Positions 56,030 to 64,000 of a DNA stretch of 64,000 nt are shown in pieces. This stretch comes from Melieria omissa. Its lineage: Eukaryota > Arthropoda > Insecta > Diptera > Ulidiidae. The notes under the pieces were generated by a model, which ran no database searches, had not been told where the DNA came from, and worked only from the letters and a program-made list of their open reading frames with translations. The first letter of the stretch is position 1. Every line of letters begins with the position of its first letter. Position numbers and translations under genes: made by a program. The stretch spans positions 6,444,851 through 6,508,850 of the forward strand of contig OZ020267.1 in assembly GCA_963971225.1 (NCBI GenBank). Reading direction: 5' to 3'.

Positions 56030-57165
56030 TGGCTTTTTCGGTATGGATTCCATCAACCTGATTGGTTTCATCACATTCAAAGTGATGAATGGATTCGAGA
56101 GATGAATTTCGATGAATGGATTTTTTGTCTTTTGAAACTCCTTCTTGGAGCTTAGGGAATCTACTTAGTTTTTTTTGGTATGGATTTTAGGTTCATGGTT
56201 TAAGGTCCCATCACATTCCTCTTAAAGCTTAAGGAATCTTTTTAGCTTTTTATTTTGCTATGGATTTCATTAACCTGATTGGTTCCATCACATTCGAAGT
56301 GATGAATGGATGGATGGATTCGAGAGATGAATTAAGATGGATGGATGGATGTATTTTTTATCTTTTGACACAATTTCTTGGAGCTAAGGGAATCTATTTA
56401 TCTTTTTTTGGTATAGATTTCAATAAACTGATTGGTTCCATGAGACTCGAAGTGATTAATGGATGAATGAATTAGAGAGATGAATTTGGATGAAAGGATT
56501 TTTATCTTTTGAAACTTCTTCTTTAAGCTTAGGACTCTACTTGGCTTTTCTTTTTTTGGTATGGATTTCAGTAACCTGATTGGTTCGATCAAACTCGAAT
56601 GGATGGATGGATTCAAGAGATGAATTTGGATGAATGAATTTTTTGTCTTTTGAAACTCTTTCTTTGAGCTTTGCTTTTTTTTGGTATGGATTTCATTAAT
56701 TTGGTTGGTTCCCGCACATTCAAAGTGATGAATGAATGAATGGATTTGAGAGATGAATTTGGATGAAAGGATTTTTTGTTTTTTAAACTCAAATTGAAGC
56801 TTAGGGAATATATTTAGCTTTTTTTTTGGTATGGATTTCATTAACCTGATTGGTTCCATCAGGCTCGAAGTGATGAATGGATTCGAGAAATGAATGGATT
56901 TTTTGTCTTTTGACACTTCTTGTTGTAGCTTAGGGTATGGATTTCAATAACCTGATTGGTTCCACTACATTCGAAGTGATGAATAGATGAATGGATTCGA
57001 GAGCTGAATTTGGATGAATGGATTTTTGTCTTTTGAAACTCCTTCTTGGAGCTTAGGGAATCTATTTCACTTTTTTTGATATGGATTTCATTAACCTGAT
57101 TAGTTTCATCACATTCAAAGTGAAGAATGGATGGATGGATTCGAGAGATGGAAAAAACTGAGCAC
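56030..57165. repeat. ~120-150-bp tandem array, about nine units
   Basis: Each unit reads TTTTGGTATGGATTTCATTAA-like start, CCTGATTGGTTCCATCACAT, GAAGTGATGAATGGATGGAT, TCGAGAGATGAATTTGGATG, then TTTTTGTCTTTTGAAACTC and CTTGGAGCTTAGGGAATCTA. Units start near 56040, 56180, 56258, 56408, 56560, 56682, 56828, 56933 and 57078, with internal GGAT slippage and partial deletions. The minus strand stays open over long stretches with NPSIHHFEC..TNQ..EIH-like periodic translation, an effect of low stop content rather than evidence of a protein. Confidence 0.9.
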
Positions 57166-57719
57166 AAGTCTGAGATGACGAAAAGCAGCTATAATGCTCG
57201 CTCGTGGGTTGAAATGACCCATTTGCCCAACAGTTGCAAATAGAAGGGGCAGATAAGGTAAAATGCAGCTTCAGAGCCCATTCTAGCTAAAGAATGTGAA
57301 GTCTCGTTACTGCGTTCCTACAAACCCGGAACCCTAATGAACGTCGAACTGCTATATTTGTTGACATAATTAAGCCCGGATTTACAGAACTTAATTAATT
57401 ATCATGGAGGTGGTTGGAGGATTCTTGACCGTTACTATAGACAAAGTTGGAACAACCGCTGCAACTGGTTTTCACAACAAAGTTCATTACCTCAAGAATC
57501 GCATGCACCTCTGCCTGAAACACAGATGCATGCGAGCCTATGGAAAAGTACCTTCAGACCCCATTTGACTCTACCTAAAATCCACAAAATTCATCAAAAA
57601 TTTTATAATTGATGAACTTTCAATCAAAAAATCACTTCAAAAACCATTTACATTAAATTATATTGAACTTTTGAAAGTATATAAAAACATGCCTTACATA
57701 TTTTGGTTACCCTTCCCTG
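57166..57719. other. Unassigned spacer
   Basis: No repeat or gene recognised. Confidence 0.35.
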
Positions 57720-58620
57720 AGCACTTTGCCCATTTCTGTAGCGAATTAGCAACGCCGAGTTGCCACTCGATGCGGCATTCGAATTGAATTGCGCTGCCAA
57801 TCGACAATCAATTGTTAAATCATCATTTCCAAACTTTAATTGAGCGCTCCACCAATAACTCGTTTAATTGACCATACGAACCCGAGTGCAATAACGGCTC
57901 GTACGCACACACCGATACATGCATTCGCACACACACACATCGGCACTCGCACACATACATACATATGCAGCAACTTTGCAAATTGCCTTAAAAATGCGTA
58001 ACTGGAGTACGAAAATTGCAGCTACGTCAAAAGTTATTTTGTGCCAACAACAACAACAACAACACCATAACAATAACACCAACAATTGGCACAACACAAC
58101 AACAATTACTCGCGCCCGACGCCATGCACCGAGGCGCATGCAAAACGCTCCAAATTGGAAAATTCAAACGTAAATGCGCCGACGATTGGCTTAAAAACTG
58201 CGCCAATGCAATAGAGTGCAGCGCCCATCGGCGGTCGGTGCAGGGGTGGGGCAGCGTTTTGGGCTGAACATTGCGGCCGAAGGACCTCGAAGTGCTTACG
58301 GCTGCGGCTAAGGAGCTTTCAATGCATGGATGCGTTGTTTGCACTGTCGTTGAGGGGTGTCGGCGGGTGGGGTGAACTCATTTGGAGTTGAGTGGGAGGG
58401 GTGCGGTGAGTGCTGGGCATTTCTGCACTTATGGCCAGCTTTTTCATATTTATGGTGCGTAGCTGTACTGGCAGCGGATATCGAATGGCTCAAAGACGAA
58501 ATGGCGGTCTGGTGCTGGCGGTTAATCGACGGTCTACAGTGGGCTGCAGTTATGACTGACGCGTATAGAAATTCGAGAGACAGAAGTTAAGAATTAAGGT
58601 GTGAAATAGTAACATTGAGC
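57720..58620. other. Unique GC-richer island 13
   Basis: CA repeats at 57927-57955, CAACAACAACAACAACAACA at 58046-58065, and GGGTGGGG/GGGGTG words at 58230-58410. No domain-bearing frame. Confidence 0.45.
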
Positions 58621-59045
58621 GAATCCATTGTAAATGGCACGCAAATGTCTCACACGTGTTGATTAATATTTTTCTTTTTCTTGACACTTTAACTAAACAA
58701 ATTGTAAGACGTGTTTTAATTTATCTTTCGGCTAAAATCAACTAACATCAACATCAGAAATTTTGTTGCATGCAATGAAGAAACCATCGAAGAACCATTG
58801 TGCCTCGAGGTCCTAAAGAAAGAAGAGGTAAGGAGAGTTACTTGAGGTGATAAATAACACTTTTTCACGAAAAAATAACCCAAACCCCTATTAAATGTTG
58901 CTTGCAGTTGCGTTAGAGCTTTTAATTAGTCATTTTAATATGTATGGAGCATGTTTTTCCAAGAAAATGTGGTACAGACAAATTTATAAAAGGAGATGTC
59001 TCGGTCTTCTTCACTGTGATCCAGCAAAGAATGAAGGAGGAACCT
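58621..59045. other. Unassigned AT-rich spacer
   Basis: No recognised element. The right part adjoins the 3' tail of SINE copy C. Confidence 0.35.
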
Positions 59046-59290
59046 TAGGTAGGAAGGTTGTAGTGGCTTCCTCCATTGTGATACCACAAAATCCAACCAT
59101 TTGAAATGCGCATACAACACTGTTTTTCAACACATTTCAAGCGGATTGGGGAAGGGGACCTACAGTTCTTGTAATTCTCATCCGCTTCATATGGAAAGCG
59201 ATAGAAGTAGATGACTGTTTCACCAGCCCGATCTAAGATTCGAACCTAGGGGCTCTGGTATAAGAAGCCAGTGTACTACCCGATGGAAAC
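59046..59290 (-). mobile_element. tRNA-derived SINE, copy C
   Basis: Read in reverse: a degraded A-box region (about 59275), CACTGGCTTCTTATACCAGAG, a B box AGGTTCGAATCT at 59236-59247 with one change from consensus, then GGTGAAACAGTCATCTACTT and ATATGAAGCGGATGAGAATT. It retains the internal CTGTAGGTCCCCTTCCCCAA segment found in copy A and GTGGTATCACAATGGAGGAAG. It ends GCCACTACAACCTTCCTACC at about 59048-59067. It combines the long internal segment of copy A with the 3' end of copy B, which confirms they are one family. Confidence 0.8.
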
Positions 59291-60048
59291 CCAGCAAGGA
59301 AGAGCTGAAAAAGATAATGCAATACAAAGCTGTGGTCCCGATCATTGTTCATTGAACGTAAGTATGACTTATTGAAGTAGTTAAATGGAGAAAACTTAAC
59401 CCATTTGGCTGCAAAAATATGGTGCACCAGTTCTGGTTCGAAGCTTACTAATCTGGTCGAAGTGAGGCAGTTCAGACGGTCGACAGTTCAATACTTCTTC
59501 AGTAGAACATTGTCAACAGATGGCAATGCTGAACCGAAAGCTAGAGGAACCCGCAATGATTAAGTAAAAAATTTAGCTTGTTGCTCTTTGACTGTATTAA
59601 CCCGATGGATCAAATATCTCCTGAAGCCATGAACGTGAACTTGAATGTCGAATCAACGGTTTCCGTGGGGTCTTTTGACAGAGCTGAACATTAAGATTAT
59701 CAAAGGATCAATCAACTTAAAAACTGGGTCTCTGAAGTGGTGTAATTTATCTTTTAGGTACAAACACTTTCGATTTTAGATAAATCTGGACAATATTACG
59801 TCTTTGCCTGAAGCGAAGGTTTTCTGATCTAACGAAAAAGTCTTTTTATGTCAACAAATCACTGAAAACTGCAGACTCTAATCATATGAAAATCCTTTTA
59901 ATTTCCCAGCGTAGTAAAGGATCATAAGGATCAAGTATACCAAAGATCCGTGTTTTTTGTTTAGGTGAGCTTTCATAAGAAGGCTGCCTCTCTAACCCTG
60001 TAGAATCTGAGACTTGTAGAAGTAAGACATGTCTGTTTGGAAAGGATT
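59291..60048. other. Unassigned AT-rich spacer
   Basis: No tandem repeat, element end or coding signal was recognised. Confidence 0.35.
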
Positions 60049-60519
60049 TCGTTCTTCGAGTCTACGAGATATTCTCAGAAAAACTTTTTCAAAATTCTCA
60101 GTCGTTTCATTTACATTCTTAAAACATTGAATTTTTTTGAAATCATTTAATGATATATTTCTTAAAAATGTAGAGGGAAATATAAAAAAATTTTTGAAAA
60201 AAAATAAAATATTTTTGAAAAAATTAAAATATTTTTGAAAAAATTTCAATATGTTTGAAAAAATTTAAATATTTTTGAAAAAAAAATTTTTTTGAAAAAA
60301 ACATATTTTGGAAAAAAAATAAAATATTTTTGAAAAAAATAAGACTTTTGAAACAAAATAAAATGTTTGTTTATTTCATTATATTTCCCTCTACATTTTC
60401 AAGAAATATATATTATTGAATCATTTCTGAAATAATAAAATATTTTAAGAGAGTAAATGAAACGACTAAAAATTTTGAAAAAGTTTGTCTGAGAACATCA
60501 CGTAGACTCGAAGAACGAA
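60049..60519. mobile_element. Foldback element with ~140-bp arms
   Basis: Left arm 60049-60186 and right arm 60380-60519 are inverted copies, with TCGTTCTTCGAGTCTACG at the tips and TGTAGAGGGAAATATAA at the inner ends, about 85% alike by eye. The 190-bp centre is repeated AAATATTTTTGAAAAAA. No target duplication was clear, so the superfamily is open. It could also be an inverted duplication around an AT microsatellite. Confidence 0.75.
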
Positions 60520-60589
60520 TGTGTAATGATTCGCCGTACCAAGTCTTACACAACTTTACCTAAAATTGAGTCGTTCTTGGAGTTTTTTG

Positions 60590-62560
60590 CCCAGTGTTCC
60601 AACGCAAAACCACGCACACTGGCGCAAAGCAAACAAAAGCAAGTCGAAGCGTCTGAAAGGCATTTAACTAACATCTAAAATGAAGACGCATTATGGAAAA
60701 TTAGATGAACACAAAGAAGCACAAACAGCGAAAGCAGGGCAGAATAACTGAAAGCGTACAAATAAAATGTGCACAGAAAAGGATCGAAGGGCACAAAAGC
60801 CGGCAAAAGGCACAAAAGTATAGGACCGAAGACGAATGCGTGTGTGTGTGTGTGTGTGTGTGCTGCCCCTAATTGAAAATGCGCCAAAACGGAACAAACA
60901 ACCGAAGTCGAAGTCGGAGTCGGAGTCGAAGCAGCAGCGGCAGCAAGAGGGCAATAACCGGCAAACTGACAAACTGACAGTGCGAAATACCAAAAAGGGG
61001 CAAATGTACACGCACACACACAGACATCAACAACAACACCAACACTGGTGCATGCAAAAATTGCATTGGCCGAGCCGAATGTGCAGCGCCGCTAATCACT
61101 CACTCAAGTGTGGCAAGTGTCGAATTGGTGCAGTCATAGTGAGGGGGGGGGCGGTGGAGGGAGAGCAGCGTAGAAAACGCACGAGAGGCAGCGAGTGCAG
61201 ACGGCACAAGCTGAAACGAGAGATAACGACAACAACAAAGCGGCATAAAAAGGACTGCTCACACCGCGGCAAACCGACTAATGCTGCCATCGCATTTTGA
61301 TCCGTTTTCCAACATTTTCTGCATTTTTTTCACTCAACTCTTTTTTCATTTTGCTGCTTTTTTTTATTTTTTCCTATGCAAAATAAACCACTGACCACAC
61401 GCACTCGCACACACACACAAATGCGTAGGCACTCACACACAGCCACTCACACACACACACGCGCACACAGACCAGTGCGTTTGTAAGGAGCGCACTTACG
61501 CACTTTTCAGCGATTTGTGCTTTGCTTGTTTATCCCATTTTCCCTCATTTTTACCGTTTTGTTGTTTTCTAACTACAAATACAACGAGCCCATTCGATTC
61601 GGTCGACTGTGTTTGGCTGTTGGCGGACAGACAGACGGACGGGCGGGCAGGCGACCGAACGCACTGATGGCCAGCCATCAGCAACGCAATGCATTAGAGT
61701 ATAAAAGGATATTGATCTGCCCCTACCCCTGGCCCCACCCCTTCGCAGTCCTAACCTATGCCACTGCAACTGCTTGCTTGCCAAACCGTCTCCCGGCCGC
61801 CCCAACCAACGCACACATCCTGCCAAACTGCTTCCACGCTCACAGCGGCGCAAAGAGGCAGCGGAGACGCCTTTGCATGTGTGCATGTTTGTGTGTTTGT
61901 GTGTGTTTGAGCGCATTCCTTGCTGGTACGGGGCAGCCTATTCTGAAAATTATAACACATGCCGTGCTGCGCGTTGGCTGCCTTTGCGCTGTGGGCCGGT
62001 TTACGCATTTTGCGTGCGTTTCGCTGCGTGTCGGCAGTCGTTCACTGGCCGCCATGTGTGCGCCTAGTTGTGTCGTATCCTTGATGCGTTTATTTTCGTA
62101 TCTATGCGCTGCTTTTTTTTAATATTTTCCCCCGAACGGACCGAACTGCTGCACGGACAGACGAGCGGGTTGGTGCATTTGGCCTGTGCGTGCATTTGTG
62201 CGTTTACGTTTCTGTGCGTGTGTGAGTGTGTGTGTGCATTTAATTTGTATCGAAGCGACGACCCCCTTTTGGCTTTTTCCTGCCAATGCTTTCACAAGTT
62301 AGTTTTTTTATTTGCTTTCATTTTGCTCCCCTCACTTTAATTACGACGCAAAATTTATGGGCGGTAGTATTTTCAGTTTTCAACTCTCCCAATCCGATTG
62401 TGAAGAAAATATTTTCTTAATTAAGGAATTTGTACACATTTGCAAAAGAGTTCACAGTACTCTTTGCCACAAGTATAAAACAAACAATTTGTCTTTAAAT
62501 GCGCGTAAAGGAGTTGGGAGGAGGCGAGCAATAAACTCGAAATGTTCGCTCTAAGTCGGT
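60590..62560. other. Unique GC-richer island 14
   Basis: GT run at 60838-60861, GTCGGAGTCGGAGTCGAAG near 60912, CAACAACAACACCAACA near 61028, a G8 tract at 61143-61150, CA runs near 61406-61470, and GTGTGT near 61888. Frames of up to 201 codons on both strands lack domains. Confidence 0.45.
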
Positions 62561-62821
62561 TTTTGGGATCATTATAGATGAGTTAGGCCTTATAGGCCTT
62601 ATAGAAGCCTTGTGATTAGCTTCATCTGGTATGTAGGCATTAGATTTTATTTCCTTCACAAGAACTATGAACTTCAGAAAAAAAGTAGGATCAGTCATGT
62701 CCCATTGCGTTCAAAGTATAAAATGTACTCAAAATTGTAGTTATTCCTCGAGTGACAAATTGTAGCGCCACTTGCAATAATTTTGGTTTCAATTCAAGGA
62801 TTTTAGTTGAATATTTTGTTT
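62561..62821. other. Unassigned spacer
   Basis: GGCCTTATAGGCCTTATAGA repeat at 62585-62605. No gene. Confidence 0.35.
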
Positions 62822-63010
62822 TTTAGTTCAGCGGGTAGCGCCCTGGCTTCGCAGATCAGAGGCCCTATGTTCTGGTAAAACTATGAGCTGGTAAAACACT
62901 CGTCTACTTCTATCGCTATCCACCTGAAGCAGATGAGAATTACAAGAAGCAAACCCATATAGAGTCCTAAGTGTGTCTCATTCAGAGGCAGCCACTATAA
63001 TGTGTGTTGT
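62822..63010 (+). mobile_element. tRNA-derived SINE, copy D (damaged head)
   Basis: The A box TAGTTCAGCGG at 62824-62834 is perfect, and GCCCTGGCTTCGCAGATCAG follows. The B box is lost (CCCTATGTTCTGGTAAAA). The body GGTAAAACACTCGTCTACTT, CTATCGCTATCCACCTGAAG and ATATAGAGTCCTAAGTGTGT is well preserved. The GCCACTA 3' region is followed by ATGTG instead of the usual ACCTACC tail. A second 3' end of the family appears 200 bp downstream at 63205-63250 (GTTTGTCTCATATAGAGACA, GCCACTACAACCTACC). Confidence 0.8.
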
Positions 63011-63118
63011 ACCACTTGTTGAAAAAAATGTTGCATACACATTTCAAACAGAATTTTTGGTATTGAATTGAATTTTTTGTATTACCCACCAAAAAACTCC
63101 CTCAAAAATTAAAAATTG

Positions 63119-63206
63119 CTGGTACAAAATATGGTTTCGAATGATATTACAAAGTTGTACGCGGAACCCACCCACCCCCCAAAATGAAATCCTGTGTGCG
63201 CCACTG
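63119..63206. repeat. hAT-like element end fragment, copy 2
   Basis: GCTGGTACAAAATATGGTTT ... ATCCTGTGTGCGCCACTG repeats the sequence at 27443-27550. It lies between two partial SINE 3' ends. The terminus, in reverse CAGTGGCGCACACAGG, is hAT-like; the partner end is not visible. Confidence 0.6.
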
Positions 63207-63255
63207 CCAAAGTTTGTCTCATATAGAGACAGCCACTACAACCTACCCGCCTTCC
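63205..63255 (+). mobile_element. SINE 3'-end fragment
   Basis: GTTTGTCTCATATAGAGACAGCCACTACAACCTACCC matches the terminal part of copies B and C and carries the ACCTACC-type tail. No head or body is attached. Confidence 0.6.
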
Positions 63256-63931
63256 TAGTTTTCAAAACAACCCTGAACACTACCGCCAGCATCTTTCACT
63301 TCTAACAACCAAATCCAACTGTCTTTTATTTTAAAAATTCAGTTTCTTCTGCAGTCTTCAGTCGTTCGTCCGTCATGGTCGCATCAAAAATATCTTTTTT
63401 AAGTGTAAATTTATAACTAGGGACAATATTTTTCCTTATAAAGATATACTCAGATTACAACACACCTGGATGTTTCTATACAAACTAAGCATTCGTATAA
63501 AAGACCTTTGAATCGCTCGCAGGTTGTCCTCAGAGGTTTCAAACTACCAAAATGGTTTCCTTCAAAAATTTTCTAAAGAACATTTTTATCCTTCGAATTC
63601 ATTAATTAAGCGGAGTTCTATGCAAAATTAACCAATTTTGTGTAATGATCTTCCCAATTTTCTTATGTTTTCTCTAGAGAAAAGAATTTAGAGCCACCAA
63701 TACAAAGTTTTCCTTTAAAAAAATTTTTTTAGACTTATATAAATATTACTTTCTTCTAAACATTATTTAAGCTTCCACACAACTTGAACTTTTAAGTAAG
63801 CTGCCACTTCAGTACTCAGTGGTTTACTCTGTAAAGCAACAGGCAACAGGCAGCATAGGTCGAAAATTAGTGCTGATTATTTCACTATTAGACAAAATTT
63901 TTCTGTACAAAAAATAAAAAATTAAATATTC
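63256..63931. other. Unassigned AT-rich spacer
   Basis: No recognised feature. Confidence 0.35.
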
Positions 63932-64000
63932 TTAACCCTTTCGGGACTACTGGGATAATACGTCCCAGCAAGTTTTTAATGACCCTCAAAAAAATTAGTA
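63932..64000 (+). mobile_element. Left end of a TTAA element (piggyBac-like, family 6), cut by window edge
   Basis: TTAA at 63932-63935 is followed by CCCTTTCGGGACTACTGGGA and a small inverted pair, CTGGGA-TAATACG-TCCCAG. TTAA plus CCC is piggyBac-like. The sequence beyond the first ten bases differs from family 1. The other end lies outside the window. Confidence 0.5.

Overview
The window is non-coding, repeat-rich eukaryotic nuclear DNA, most likely from a higher (cyclorrhaphan) fly with an expanded genome, such as a tephritid fruit fly. That assignment is an inference. It rests on abundant CAA/TTG, CAG and CA/TG microsatellites, AT-rich spacers, insect-type non-LTR retrotransposon (LINE) remnants with (CCTAA)n tails, a mariner element and many MITEs. 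I found no host protein-coding gene, rRNA gene or functional tRNA gene that I can defend. The many short open frames are low-complexity or transposon-derived. The sequence could be one very long intron or an intergenic desert; it does not say which.

The layout alternates. Fourteen GC-richer, apparently single-copy islands of about 1-2.7 kb hold scattered short microsatellites and no recognisable transposons. They lie at about 4.3-6.3, 9.5-12.1, 15.9-17.5, 21.1-22.4, 24.5-25.8, 28.5-29.8, 31.4-32.6, 36.2-38.6, 41.6-43.3, 44.6-45.6, 48.5-50.6, 53.1-55.8, 57.7-58.6 and 60.6-62.6 kb. AT-rich blocks made of transposons and tandem repeats separate them. This fits an ancestral regulatory or intronic sequence stretched by insertions into its spacers.

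The AT-rich blocks contain:
(a) Cut-and-paste-type non-autonomous elements with recognisable ends and target duplications. There are six TTAA-flanked copies in four sequence families (piggyBac-like and Kolobok-like), a sixth-family end at the right edge of the window, a hAT MITE with a perfect 8-bp duplication, a PIF/Harbinger-like MITE with TTA duplications, a 965-bp TA-flanked MITE, and a 619-bp internally deleted mariner.
(b) Decayed non-LTR retrotransposon 3' ends: RNase H domains at 2.9-3.4, 8.5-8.9 and 51.1-51.6 kb, reverse-transcriptase C-termini at 27, 30.1-30.6 and 39.8-40.1 kb, and an RTE-like tail at 9.1 and 30.6-31.4 kb.
(c) A tRNA-derived SINE family in four copies. It has Pol III A and B boxes in a head resembling tRNA-Glu, and a 3' end like the LINE tails found here.
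(d) Tandem arrays: pentanucleotide arrays (TTTCC, TCTAG, TCGTA), a composite minisatellite whose spacer changes in 5-bp steps, a 43-bp minisatellite carrying CACGTG sites, a 296-bp higher-order array, and several degenerate 90-150-bp arrays.

The most interesting results are the tRNA-derived SINE and its probable LINE partner, the cluster of TTAA-targeting MITEs (one with an empty site deducible from the array it landed in), the deletion-derivative mariner with intact ends, and the composite pentamer minisatellite.
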